64,000 nt of DNA, from the NCBI RefSeq assembly GCF_007115105.1, contig NZ_SULJ01000002.1:118044-182043 (forward strand), written 5' to 3'. The notes under the pieces were generated by a model, which was not told the DNA's origin, did not search any database, and saw only the letters and a program-made list of their open reading frames with translations. Below, piece after piece: positions 54,821-62,717 of this stretch (within the stretch, counting starts at the first letter, position 1; every line of letters starts with the position of its first letter). This stretch comes from Clostridium sp. HBUAS56010 (GTDB lineage: Bacteria; Bacillota; Clostridia; Lachnospirales; Lachnospiraceae). A program made the position numbers and the translations under genes.

Positions 54821-55600
54821 ATGAAGTATTCTCTCTTTCCTTTAAGGCGTGCCGGTATGATCCTGTTCTGGCTTCTTCTCTGGCAGACCATAAGTCTGTT
54901 TTTTGCCAACAGCATTATTTTGGTAGGACCTGCAGAAGTGATAAAAGCACTGCTGCCCCAGGTGTTGAAGGCTGATTTCTGGGGGACCATCTGGTTTTCT
55001 TTCGGAAGAATCAGTCTGGGGTTTTGTCTGGCTTTTCTATCTGGAATCCTGATTGGGGGAACCGCATGCCGGTTCCTTCTTCTGGAGGAGCTTCTAAGAC
55101 CACTTATTTCTTTTTTTAAATCCGTTCCTGTTGCTTCTTTTATCATATTGGCACTAATCTGGATGGGATCGGAGAATCTATCTGTCTTCATTGCATTTAT
55201 TGTTGTATTTCCAGTGATCTATATTAACACCATGTCTGGGATCCGCAGTGCAGATGGAAAACTCCTTGAGATGGCACAGGTATTTTCCATGCCAGTGGGA
55301 AAAAAACTTTTTTACATTTATCGCCCCGCCCTTCTCCCTTATCTGATAAGCGGCTGCCGCGTGGCACTGGGCATGAGCTTTAAATCCGGAATTGCCGCAG
55401 AAGTAATCGGAGTACCAGACCATTCCATCGGAGAAAAACTTTATATGGCAAAGATTTATTTAAGCACAGCCGATTTGTTTGCATGGACACTGGTGATCCT
55501 GATCATCAGCGCCATCTTTGAGACATTCTTTTTAAAACTTTTAACCTTGGCATCTCCAAGAACCATCAAAAAGGAAGGTGATAGGGAAACATGGAATTAA
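54821..55600 (+). CDS. ABC transporter permease (SsuC/TauC-like)
   Basis: 259 residues and about six membrane helices. The EAA-type loop is KLLEMAQVFSMPVGKKLFYIYRPALLPYLISG, and GMSFKSGIAAEVIGVPDHSIGEKLYMAK is typical. The ATG lies one base after the preceding stop with no separate ribosome binding site, so translation is probably coupled. It overlaps the ATPase gene by 10 nt. Confidence 0.88.
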   Translation: MKYSLFPLRRAGMILFWLLLWQTISLFFANSIILVGPAEVIKALLPQVLKADFWGTIWFSFGRISLGFCLAFLSGILIGGTACRFLLLEELLRPLISFFKSVPVASFIILALIWMGSENLSVFIAFIVVFPVIYINTMSGIRSADGKLLEMAQVFSMPVGKKLFYIYRPALLPYLISGCRVALGMSFKSGIAAEVIGVPDHSIGEKLYMAKIYLSTADLFAWTLVILIISAIFETFFLKLLTLASPRTIKKEGDRETWN

Positions 55601-56169
55601 AAATAGAACATTTGTCCAAATCTTTTGGAAACTTAAACGTTTTAGATGATGTAAACCTTTCCCTTCATTCCGGTCAGATTTATTGCCTGATGGGACCATC
55701 CGGGTCCGGAAAAACAACCTTGTTTCAGATTCTATTAGGCCTTGTGACTCCGGACAAGGGAGAAATCCATGGACTTTCCGGCAGCAGAATCGGTGCTGTT
55801 TTCCAGGAAAACAGGCTGTGTGAGGAATTCACACCTGTGGATAATTTAATCATGGTAAACCATGGATACAAAAAGGAGGACCGGGCAAAGGCAAAAGAAC
55901 TGCTTGCACGGCTTTTACCGGAAGAATCCCTGCTTCGTCCTGTCTCCACCTTAAGCGGAGGCATGAAACGGAGAGTCTCTATTGCAAGAGCACTCTGGGT
56001 TCCTTCGGATATTCTCTTAATGGATGAACCCTTTACAGGACTTGATGAAGAAACAAAACACAGAGTAATAAAGCAGATTACAGAATCCTCCATTGAGAAG
56101 CTGGTCCTCATCAGCACTCACCAGAAAGAGGATGCTGCGCTTTTAAAAAGCACCTTGATCCACTTATAA
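55591..56169 (+). CDS. ABC transporter ATP-binding protein (SsuB/TauB-like)
   Basis: 192 residues, shorter than usual but complete. Walker A GPSGSGKTT, Q-loop VFQENRLCEEF, signature LSGGMKRRVSIARAL, Walker B ILLMDEPFTGLD and the switch His in LISTHQKEDAA are present. It powers the transporter of the two preceding genes and ends in a strong terminator. Confidence 0.92.
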   Translation: MELKIEHLSKSFGNLNVLDDVNLSLHSGQIYCLMGPSGSGKTTLFQILLGLVTPDKGEIHGLSGSRIGAVFQENRLCEEFTPVDNLIMVNHGYKKEDRAKAKELLARLLPEESLLRPVSTLSGGMKRRVSIARALWVPSDILLMDEPFTGLDEETKHRVIKQITESSIEKLVLISTHQKEDAALLKSTLIHL

Positions 56170-56203
56170 AAACAGCCGCTGCAACATTTGCAACGGCTGT
56201 TTT
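56167..56203. terminator. Bidirectional intrinsic terminator
   Basis: An AACAGCCG-TGCAA / TTGCA-CGGCTGTT stem with flanking A and T runs, between the ABC operon and the convergent lipoprotein gene. Confidence 0.88.
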
Positions 56204-56220
56204 ATCATTTTATCATAATC

Positions 56221-56925
56221 TTATTTTAACTTTAAGGTATCAAGAGCGGCTTCAATCTGATCAATCACTGCTTTATCTTCGGACTCTACAGAACCGGAGG
56301 CGCTGATATATTTCTTTGCTGCTGCATCATAAGAACCTGTAATTGCATAATAGCGGACTCCATCCTGAGGAGTTGTATAGCGGATTGCGTAACGGAACTT
56401 CTGGCTTCCGTTGGCTCCGTTCTCCACTTCATAACGAACGAATTCCAGATCATCGCCTCTGCTCACCAGCTTCTTATACTCTTCCATGGATTCGGGATAG
56501 ACTTCACGGGCATCATTGGCACCCTCTCCCTCTATATAAGTAACTTCTAAAATGTCATTGCCGCCAGGAGAAGTAAATGCTGCTACACTTTCATCCCCAT
56601 CTTCATCAACACTCCAGTTCGTCGGAGGTGTAATCTGGTATTTCCCCGATTTGGAGGTAAATACCCCTGATGTAATGCTTCCTGAATCAGCAGCAGTCTT
56701 CTGTACATATGCTGTGGTTTCTTCGCTTTCTGATTCGTCTGCATCTTCGCTCTCTGATTCTGCCAGAGAACTCTCTGCATTCGTTGTCTCATTGGTTGCT
56801 ACAGTAGCCGCTGCTTCTTTGGAAGCATCCTGCTCTTTTGTATTTTTCTTTGATCCACAAGCGGTAGCTGCTGCCATAACAGTCATGGCAAGAACAATTA
56901 CTGCCAACATTTTTTTTCTTCTCAT
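56221..56925 (-). CDS. Lipoprotein of unknown function
   Basis: 234 residues. A lipoprotein signal ends in ATAC with the Cys near residue 23. An acidic Ser/Glu linker (about 30-75) is followed by a compact domain (about 85-234; KYQITPPTNWSVDEDGDESVAAFTS) resembling the PsbP/DUF1795 fold. Function is unknown. ATG 56925 follows AAGGAG; a GTG three codons upstream is less likely. Confidence 0.75.
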   Translation of the reverse strand: MRRKKMLAVIVLAMTVMAAATACGSKKNTKEQDASKEAAATVATNETTNAESSLAESESEDADESESEETTAYVQKTAADSGSITSGVFTSKSGKYQITPPTNWSVDEDGDESVAAFTSPGGNDILEVTYIEGEGANDAREVYPESMEEYKKLVSRGDDLEFVRYEVENGANGSQKFRYAIRYTTPQDGVRYYAITGSYDAAAKKYISASGSVESEDKAVIDQIEAALDTLKLK

Positions 56926-57035
56926 AACAATCACTCCTTATCATCTGATTCATTACTGGTGACGAGGTGAATTATAGCACGCAGGAAAAGAAAAGTATAG
57001 GGGATTAAAGGAACTGAAAGAATCCCAAAGAATTC

Positions 57036-57515
57036 TTAATAAATTTTCCAGCTTCTGTCCGGGCTTTCCATTTCAAGAAGATGAATCTTAATAGGAAGTC
57101 CTCCTCCATAACCCACCAGTCCTCCATTGGCACCAATCACCCGGTGACAGGGAATTACAATGGAGATAGGATTACGGTTATTCGCCATCCCAACAGCCCT
57201 GCAGGCTTTGGGACTGCCAACAGCAGCCGCAATATCCTTATAACTTCTGGTTTCCCCATAGGGAATGGCACACAGAGCATTCCAGACCTTTTTTTGAAAT
57301 TCTGTTCCAGCCGGATTCAGCGGAAGATCAAACTCCTTCCTTTCCCCTTTTAAATATTCCTGCAGCTGAAACATCACCTGCTCCAAAAGTTCCGTCCTTT
57401 TTCTTACTGCACCTTCTGGTTCGTATTCAAAAAAATACACCCCGACCAAAGCTTTCTCATCACAGATCACTGTCAGTGTTCCGATTGGACTGTCCAAAGT
57501 ATCATAATACTTCAT
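57036..57515 (-). CDS. ogt: Methylated-DNA-[protein]-cysteine S-methyltransferase
   Basis: 159 residues. The active-site ISIVIPCHRVIGANG (acceptor Cys) and the helix-turn-helix YGETRSYKDIAAAVGSPKACRAVGMANNRN are intact. It repairs O6-alkylguanine by a suicide transfer. The N-terminal domain is short, as in Ogt. It is followed upstream by a 445-bp stretch without a recognisable gene. Confidence 0.93.
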   Translation of the reverse strand: MKYYDTLDSPIGTLTVICDEKALVGVYFFEYEPEGAVRKRTELLEQVMFQLQEYLKGERKEFDLPLNPAGTEFQKKVWNALCAIPYGETRSYKDIAAAVGSPKACRAVGMANNRNPISIVIPCHRVIGANGGLVGYGGGLPIKIHLLEMESPDRSWKIY

Positions 57516-57877
57516 ATTCTTTCTCTCCCTTCTCTTTTGTGAGTCCTTTAACGGTTCAACTCTTTATTTAATTTTATGATTCTTCTATTTTACCATAAAA
57601 ACTTCAATCATCCGATTGTTTTTAAACATTCATTATAATTCCTTTCGAATATTTATGAAATGTTTATGGGCTGGTCAAACTTCCGTCACATTTAATGGAT
57701 ATACTAGTAAATGTAAAGGAACCCCACCCTTTTAATATTGACTTTTTATTTTTCATACTCAACCGGCAGGAACAGCAATTTTGTTTCTGCCGGTTCCTCC
57801 CTTTCTGGACAAAAAACTCCAAATAACCACGTAAATACAAGCTTTTCAAGGAATTTGAAATTTTTTCTAAAATATTG
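57516..57877. other. Gene-poor AT-rich stretch with one strong hairpin
   Basis: No convincing coding region was seen. The one structure is a GC-rich hairpin at 57761-57795 (AACCGGCAG / CTGCCGGTT, inner AACA / TGTT). The sequence after it has only a weak T tract, so it may be an isolated terminator or part of a small RNA. Confidence 0.4.
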
Positions 57878-57906
57878 TTGACAAAACTATAACCATCATA
57901 TATAAT
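57878..57906 (+). promoter_or_regulatory. Promoter of the tRNA cluster
   Basis: Consensus TTGACA (57878-57883) and TATAAT (57901-57906) with a 17-bp spacer, 55 bp before tRNA-Pro. Confidence 0.92.
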
Positions 57907-57960
57907 AACTCTTGCGTTGCTGAAAAGCAAACGAACAAAGAAAAGAAATACTGATTACCT

Positions 57961-58035
57961 CGGGGTGTGGCTCAGCTTGGCTAGAGCGCCTGGTTTGGGA
58001 CCAGGAGGTCGCAGGTTCGAATCCTGTCACCCCGA
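57961..58035 (+). tRNA. tRNA-Pro (UGG)
   Basis: 75 nt cloverleaf. The acceptor CGGGGTG pairs with CACCCCG, the anticodon loop is TTTGGGA within CCTGG/CCAGG, and the T-loop TTCGAAT is present. CCA is not encoded. Confidence 0.96.
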
Positions 58036-58082
58036 CTGAGATAAAACTGTCAAAGACATGCTCATCTCTATTGTTTGTTTTT

Positions 58083-58153
58083 GCGGGTGTAGTTCAATGG
58101 TAGAACACTAGCCTTCCAAGCTAGATACGTGGGTTCGATTCCCATCACCCGCT
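58083..58153 (+). tRNA. tRNA-Gly (UCC)
   Basis: 71 nt. The acceptor GCGGGTG pairs with CACCCGC, and the anticodon loop is CTTCCAA within CTAGC/GCTAG. CCA is not encoded. Confidence 0.96.
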
Positions 58154-58156
58154 CTT

Positions 58157-58230
<74 letters not shown>

Positions 58231-58261
58231 TTCCGCATTTTTAACCACAATGCGGAATTAT

Positions 58262-58336
58262 GGTGGGTATGGCGAAGTTGGTTATCGCGCCAGATTGTGG
58301 CTCTGGAGGCCCAGGGTTCGAATCCCTGTACTCACC
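58262..58336 (+). tRNA. tRNA-His (GUG)
   Basis: 75 nt including the extra G at position -1 paired with C73. The acceptor GTGGGTA pairs with TACTCAC, and the anticodon loop is TTGTGGC. Confidence 0.95.
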
Positions 58337-58383
58337 TTTCCCTTTTAGGGAATTTTTTTTTACCAGGAGTTTTATTGTTTTAT

Positions 58384-58455
58384 TGGGCTATCGCCAAGCG
58401 GTAAGGCACAGGACTTTGACTCCTGCATTCGTTGGTTCAAATCCAACTAGCCCAG
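58384..58455 (+). tRNA. tRNA-Gln (UUG)
   Basis: 72 nt. The acceptor TGGGCTA pairs with TAGCCCA, and the anticodon loop is CTTTGAC within CAGGA/TCCTG. Confidence 0.95.
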
Positions 58456-58458
58456 TAT

Positions 58459-58531
58459 GGGATACTAGCTCAGGTGGTAGAGCACTTGACTTTTAATCAA
58501 GTTGTCCGGGGTTCGAATCCCCGGTGTCTCA
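58459..58531 (+). tRNA. tRNA-Lys (UUU)
   Basis: 73 nt. The acceptor GGGATAC pairs with GTGTCTC, and the anticodon loop is CTTTTAA within CTTGA/TCAAG. Only three bases separate it from tRNA-Gln. Confidence 0.95.
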
Positions 58532-58540
58532 TTATTTAAG

Positions 58541-58572
58541 AAGCGGACTTTGATCACAGAGTCCGCTTTTTT
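58541..58572 (+). terminator. Terminator of the six-tRNA transcript
   Basis: A GCGGACT-TG / CA-AGTCCGC stem followed by six T. Confidence 0.9.
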
Positions 58573-58668
58573 GTTCCACTTCTCTCCTGCTTTCATCTGA
58601 ATTTTATTTCCTTGTCTGCTTCTAATTTGATTTCCGCTTCATCTGAGTTACTTTAGCTTGATTCATTA

Positions 58669-58697
58669 TTGACAATTCCCATTTCCAATGGTATTAT
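58669..58697 (+). promoter_or_regulatory. Separate promoter of tRNA-Leu
   Basis: TTGACA (58669-58674) and TATTAT (58692-58697), 17-bp spacer, 15 bp upstream of the tRNA. Confidence 0.88.
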
Positions 58698-58711
58698 CTA
58701 TATTGTTGTCT

Positions 58712-58791
58712 GCGGGTATGGCGGAATTGGCAGACGCGCCAGATTTAGGTTCTGGTGGGAGACCGTGCAGGTTCAAGTCCTGTTACCCGCA
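58712..58791 (+). tRNA. tRNA-Leu (UAG)
   Basis: 80 nt with a shorter-than-usual variable arm. The acceptor GCGGGTA pairs with TACCCGC, and the anticodon loop is TTTAGGT within CCAGA/TCTGG. Confidence 0.93.
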
Positions 58792-58794
58792 TCA

Positions 58795-58837
58795 AAAAGA
58801 CATAGCTTTCCGCCAAGGGGAAGTTATGTCTTTTTAT
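58795..58837 (+). terminator. Terminator of tRNA-Leu
   Basis: AAAGACATA...CTT / AAG...TATGTCTTT hairpin and T run; the T run merges into the left arm of the 17-bp inverted repeat. Confidence 0.82.
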
Positions 58838-58910
58838 TCTACCTTATCCATTTATTTCAACCTGATTTTGTATTATATTAAGAAAGTGATGTTTGGATAA
58901 GGTAGAATAA
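58834..58910. repeat. 17-bp perfect inverted repeat next to an IS256 remnant
   Basis: TTATTCTACCTTATCCA at 58834-58850 is the exact reverse complement of 58894-58910, enclosing 43 AT-rich bp. The right copy lies about 98 bp before the IS256-type transposase start, where an insertion-sequence end would be expected. The left copy would then be a facing end of a second, lost copy. The element identity is inferred. Confidence 0.6.
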
Positions 58911-59007
58911 ATTGCGCAAATTGAAAAAGGGATAAAAAGAGACAAGATTTGCAGTCTTTGATAGAGTGAAGTTACCACACCACCATTCTGAAAGGAGACA
59001 GCAAACC

Positions 59008-59358
59008 ATGTCTGAGAAAATTGTACAGCTAAATGAGGAAGTAATCAAGGAATTAGTCCGTGGGAGTGTTGAAGAAACACTCAATGGCCTGCTGGAGGCA
59101 GAAGCACAAAAGCTGACACAGGCAGCCAAATATGAGCGTAGCGAGAAACGCCAGGGCTACCGCAGCGGACATTACAGCCGGAATCTCACGACAACCTCTG
59201 GAGATGTAACACTACATGTACCGCGGCTCAAAGGGATTTCTTTTGAAACTGCCATCATTGAGCGCTACCGCCGCTGGGAGAGCAGTGTAGAGGAAGCCCT
59301 GATCGAGATGTACTTGGCCGGCGTGTCTGTACGCCGTGTGGAGGATATTTACGCATAA
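59008..59358 (+). pseudogene. IS256-family transposase, 3'-truncated
   Basis: 117 residues, matching only the N-terminal third of an IS256/mutator-type transposase (full length about 400). SEKIVQLNEEVIKELVRGSVEETL, ERSEKRQGYRSGHYSRNL and VPRLKG are typical. The DDE catalytic core is absent: the frame stops at 59358 after VRRVEDIYA, and unrelated sequence follows. ATG 59008 has AAAGGAG upstream. Confidence 0.88.
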
Positions 59359-59551
59359 CTCTTGACACTACCGCCGCCATGTCCTATGAAAAGGGCGTAT
59401 GAAACAAAGCCCCCTATATGCAGAGGACAGCGGCTTTGATTTTCAAAACCGCTGTCCATTGGTACTAAGTTTTATGGCATAGCTATCCACCCACCGTGCA
59501 ACGTTTTTTTCTTTTCCACTTGTGCGGCGGGTAGCTATTCTTTACTTTTCA
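59359..59551. other. Non-coding spacer with hairpins
   Basis: Beyond the transposase break, GGACAGCGG/CCGCTGTCC forms a strong hairpin near 59424-59458. ATAGCTA...TAGCTAT arms around 59479-59540 form a second, longer stem. Either could terminate the minus-strand blaR1-like gene. No gene was seen. Confidence 0.5.
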
Positions 59552-61765
59552 TCATTGAATAAAACTTTTTGTAGTACCATTGTAGGTAACAGTAAATTGT
59601 TTGTACAGTGGAGCAGAGAATAAAGCATACCCTTCGCCTTTAACGCCATTTATATGGGATATTTCCATAACTGCCTTATCACCGTCAACCTTAACGCCAA
59701 AGTTAAATTCCGTTTCACCACGCACATAAATATAATAGCGCCCATTTTGCTCCGTGGTCGCAAAATCAAAAATATTGCTCTCACAGTCCTTAATCCATAA
59801 CTGTAAACTATCCGGGGCTTCGCTTTTTCTGAACCGGAATGTTAGAACATCATAGTTTGGAATATTATTTTTTTCAGCTTCAATTTCTTTTGTCCGCAAA
59901 TTGAAATCTTCTTGACTATATGCCTCTATTCCTGTCAAAATCCCCTGTAAGCCTACATTGTTACGGGTGGTATGCAGGTCAATCGTACCGTCAAGGTCAT
60001 AGGCCCACATATTTAATATGCCTGGTCCATTGTTATATTTATCAATAAAGTACCGCACAATTTGGTCTTTGTAATATAGCTTATCTTCATTCTCACGATA
60101 GGTTAGGCCGTATGGCTCATAGATAGCATATTGATTTTTGATGTTTTGTTCCTGCTGAATAGTTTGCTTGTCTGATGTTTCCTCTTGCTGTACTGGTATC
60201 ACTGTGTAGACTACTGTGTTGGAATTGTACTCAAGACTAATATCCAAATTAGCAGGAAGTGACAGAAGTATAGGGCATTTCGGTAAGCGTATTAGGTCAA
60301 CAATTTTGACATTGGAACCTGTTACTTGATAAGCATATCCGCCTGTTAGATTATTGTAATAAACATACTGACGGTCATTTCCCTTGATGATATAAAATCC
60401 ATTTCCTGTGCAAGAGGAAAGAATCGCCGCTTGTATATTATTAGGGGCTTCTGCTACTTCCAAACGCTTAACATCTTCAATTTCGCCGCCTTTTTCTTTA
60501 TTGTTTTCACGCTCAATGCTACTGCCGCTATCAAAGTCTTTCATAAGTTCGATAGCTTCATCTCTGCTAATTAACTCAAGTTTTACAATGTTTCCGCTAT
60601 TATCCCTAATTAAGCGAATATCTGTATTTCCGTCCTTGTCTATAAATGCCCTTTCAAAGGAGTTATTTGCCCTCATATCTAAAAATATACGAATATGGGT
60701 ATCGTTATAATAGTAAACTCCATTTGAAATTGTAATATTCCATTGTGCATATTCTGTGGTCAGGTCTGCTACTCTGGCATTATTGGAATTTATTAAATTA
60801 TCTGTTGCTATCTGAGGTGGATTAGTCGTAAATCCTACCATGAAAAGAACGGAAAGAATAGAGCAAAGCACAATCGCCCATTTAGGCGCTTTTTTGAAAT
60901 TCAACACGTTTTTTATCCTCACTTTCTTATTCCTATAACTGCCCTCTCCAAAAGCGAGGGGGCTTAACAGCTTTGATTTTGGGGTATAAAGAGCGACAAG
61001 TGACGTTGAGTATGATTTGTGTATATCTTCGCTTGATTTACGCAAAACGGCTTCGTCACATGACATTTCCATGTCCTTTGACATAAGGTAATAGCTCACC
61101 CATACAATCGGATTAAACCAGTGTATGGTAAGAATAAGAAAAGCGACAGGCTTAATCAGATAATCTTTTCGTGAGATATGGACTTGCTCATGTTTCAGAA
61201 TGTGGTCAAGCTGTTCGTTCCTTACTATTGTGGGAAGATAGATTTTAGGACGAATGAATCCCAGTACAAAGGCTGTGGATATTTTATCTGTTTCAAAGAC
61301 ATTATCCTGTTTAATCGTAGCGTCATAGACTTGTCGTTTTACTCGGATATATCCAACTATCGCATATATAACCAATGCTATTAAACCGCAAAGCCATATA
61401 TATGCGCTGATTGATAGAACAATCTGTATCGGGTTGACGCTTGCAGTGTAGTCTGCCTGTGGCATAGCTCTTTCCATAAATAAATTTACTTGTTCGTCTT
61501 CGTCAACTGCAACAATACCACTATTTATCTGTGGTTTTGTTGTGGTCGTTACAGTAGGTGGTATAATTTCAGCATTTATCGGCATGAGACTTGCCGAGCT
61601 TTCAAATTTGAGCGGGCATATTAGGCGCAAAAAAACAACAGCCCATAAAACATAGGAAAATATCTTTGGCGCTTTTTTAAGTGGTACACGCACTAACATA
61701 ACCGCAACAGCGACGATACTTGCCGCAATACTCATATTGAGAACACTAATCAATATTTCTGTCAT
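59552..61765 (-). CDS. BlaR1/MecR1-type M56 membrane metallopeptidase sensor with duplicated C-terminal domain
   Basis: 737 residues. Residues 1-310 hold four predicted membrane helices and the zinc-protease core, with HEQVH (HExxH) and a downstream Glu-containing MEMSCDEAV. Residues about 330-737 are extracytoplasmic. There is no penicillin-binding-protein sensor (no SxxK/SxN/KTG set seen). Instead two related segments occur, around 355-415 (GVYYYNDTHIRIFLDM...DKDGNTDIR) and 560-625 (LYYKDQIVRYFIDK...DLDGTIDL), which look like an internal duplication. It overlaps the BlaI-like gene by 4 nt. It should cleave that repressor on sensing an unknown signal. Confidence 0.85.
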   Translation of the reverse strand: MTEILISVLNMSIAASIVAVAVMLVRVPLKKAPKIFSYVLWAVVFLRLICPLKFESSASLMPINAEIIPPTVTTTTKPQINSGIVAVDEDEQVNLFMERAMPQADYTASVNPIQIVLSISAYIWLCGLIALVIYAIVGYIRVKRQVYDATIKQDNVFETDKISTAFVLGFIRPKIYLPTIVRNEQLDHILKHEQVHISRKDYLIKPVAFLILTIHWFNPIVWVSYYLMSKDMEMSCDEAVLRKSSEDIHKSYSTSLVALYTPKSKLLSPLAFGEGSYRNKKVRIKNVLNFKKAPKWAIVLCSILSVLFMVGFTTNPPQIATDNLINSNNARVADLTTEYAQWNITISNGVYYYNDTHIRIFLDMRANNSFERAFIDKDGNTDIRLIRDNSGNIVKLELISRDEAIELMKDFDSGSSIERENNKEKGGEIEDVKRLEVAEAPNNIQAAILSSCTGNGFYIIKGNDRQYVYYNNLTGGYAYQVTGSNVKIVDLIRLPKCPILLSLPANLDISLEYNSNTVVYTVIPVQQEETSDKQTIQQEQNIKNQYAIYEPYGLTYRENEDKLYYKDQIVRYFIDKYNNGPGILNMWAYDLDGTIDLHTTRNNVGLQGILTGIEAYSQEDFNLRTKEIEAEKNNIPNYDVLTFRFRKSEAPDSLQLWIKDCESNIFDFATTEQNGRYYIYVRGETEFNFGVKVDGDKAVMEISHINGVKGEGYALFSAPLYKQFTVTYNGTTKSFIQ

Positions 61766-62121
61766 TCTTTCGCCCCCTCAATCAGTTGTTGCAAGGCATG
61801 GGCTTCTGCTTCGGTCAATGACTTTCCTTTAAGAAAAGTTGCAATAAATGACGGTATTGAGCCGTCAAATGCTTTATCTAACAAGTTATGGGCTTCATAT
61901 TGTTGCACCTGCTCTCGCTTGACAAGTGCCGTAACTGTGGCGTTTTCGTTTTTAACAAAACCACGTTCTGACAGTTTGCGAATAACGGTATATGTTGTTG
62001 GACGTTTCCAGCCAAGCCGTTCCCCGCAAACAACAGAAAGCTCTTTAGAACTAATAGGTTCAAATTCCCATACGATATTCATAAACTTAAATTCAGCGTC
62101 ATACAATTTTAAATCTTCCAT
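61762..62121 (-). CDS. BlaI/MecI-family winged-helix repressor
   Basis: 119 residues. The DNA-binding domain (about 1-75; LYDAEFKFMNIVWEFEPISSKEL, KRPTTYTVIRKLSERGFV) and the C-terminal dimerisation helices (FLKGKSLTEAEAHALQQLIEG) are typical. It represses its own operon and is inactivated by the BlaR1-like protease. ATG 62121 follows AGGGGTG. Two operators lie in the promoter. No beta-lactamase gene is present nearby. Confidence 0.9.
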   Translation of the reverse strand: MEDLKLYDAEFKFMNIVWEFEPISSKELSVVCGERLGWKRPTTYTVIRKLSERGFVKNENATVTALVKREQVQQYEAHNLLDKAFDGSIPSFIATFLKGKSLTEAEAHALQQLIEGAKE

Positions 62122-62135
62122 ACAAGCACCCCTCT

Positions 62136-62151
62136 GTTTATCGCGATAAAC
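62136..62151. promoter_or_regulatory. BlaI-type operator 2
   Basis: GTTTATCGCGATAAAC, a perfect 16-bp palindrome with GTTTAT-N4-ATAAAC arms, between the -10 box and the start codon. Confidence 0.8.
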
Positions 62152-62162
62152 CATCTGCATTT

Positions 62163-62191
62163 AGTTTATCTGAATAAACAAATTTTGTCAA
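62163..62191 (-). promoter_or_regulatory. blaI-blaR1-like promoter with overlapping operator 1
   Basis: On the minus strand, TTGACA (62186-62191) and TAAACT (62163-62168) are separated by 17 bp. Operator GTTTAT-CTGA-ATAAAC (62164-62179) covers the -10 box. Its centre is 28 bp from operator 2. Confidence 0.85.
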
Positions 62192-62299
62192 CTGTTTTTT
62201 GAACGGCCTCAATTTTATTTGTAATATATTTTTAATGACAGGATTATTCTCCTCTACTATTTACAACTCCATATCCTTTGCCCTGCATTAAAGGAGCTC

Positions 62300-62618
62300 T
62301 CAGCTTGTCGAAGAACCCACCCGTCGCGCTAAGCGAAGGATGGGTTCTTTACGTATGGAGAAAAATAATGACGCAGAAGAAGGAGAAATAGGGAGGGAAT
62401 AGCGTCCCTTCCACAAACTCATAAATGCACCCAAAGTCTACCCCGCTGTCTATCTTTCTCAGCAAATGAGCCTGGGGTACCAGCAGGTCTGTATTTACAA
62501 ATTCCACTGCCTCTCTGTTCAGCTTTCCTCGTTCCAACATCTTTCATCACCTGCTTCTATTTTACCATCTTAACGGCAAAAAAGCACAGCCTATGCTGCG
62601 CCTTTTTCGACAGGCTGA
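62300..62618. mobile_element. Decayed IS1182-like element between terminal inverted repeats
   Basis: TCAGCTTGTCGAAGAA at 62300-62315 and the reverse complement of 62603-62618 (TCAGCCTGTCGAAAAA) match at 14 of 16 positions. They flank a transposase N-terminal remnant. Inside the left end is an AAGAACCCA/TGGGTTCTT hairpin (62311-62349). At 319 bp it is an internally deleted, non-autonomous copy. Confidence 0.65.
62349..62540 (-). pseudogene. IS1182-family transposase remnant (N-terminus)
   Basis: The first ~47 residues (LNREAVEFVNTDLLVPQ, HLLRKIDSGVDF, IYEFVE) match the N-terminal signature of IS1182-type transposases. The remaining ~16 residues (FPPYFSFFCVIIFL) are unrelated read-through to a stop. 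The full enzyme is about 450-550 residues, so this is a broken copy. Confidence 0.75.
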
Positions 62619-62717
62619 AGCCGCCAGCGATTTCTGGCGGCTCACCTCTTGAACTGTTAATGTGTTGTTTGGTATGCTTTTTCTCTGTTAATGCACTATT
62701 TGATTAATCACATGATC
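62541..62717. other. Intergenic region downstream of the collagen-like gene
   Basis: Holds the right end of the IS1182-like remnant and a GCCGCCAG/CTGGCGGC hairpin at about 62620-62644, possibly the terminator of the collagen-like gene. No gene was seen. Confidence 0.45.

Noticed and set aside
54742..55191. 149-codon frame antisense to the ABC permease
   Set aside because: Shadow of the permease gene, whose membrane helices and EAA loop are clear; no ribosome binding site.
57664..57930. Open frame of 88 codons on the minus strand
   Set aside because: No ribosome binding site, low-complexity composition, and it overlaps the tRNA promoter and a hairpin.
58260..58496. Protein frames across the tRNA cluster
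   Set aside because: Overlap structurally complete tRNA genes.
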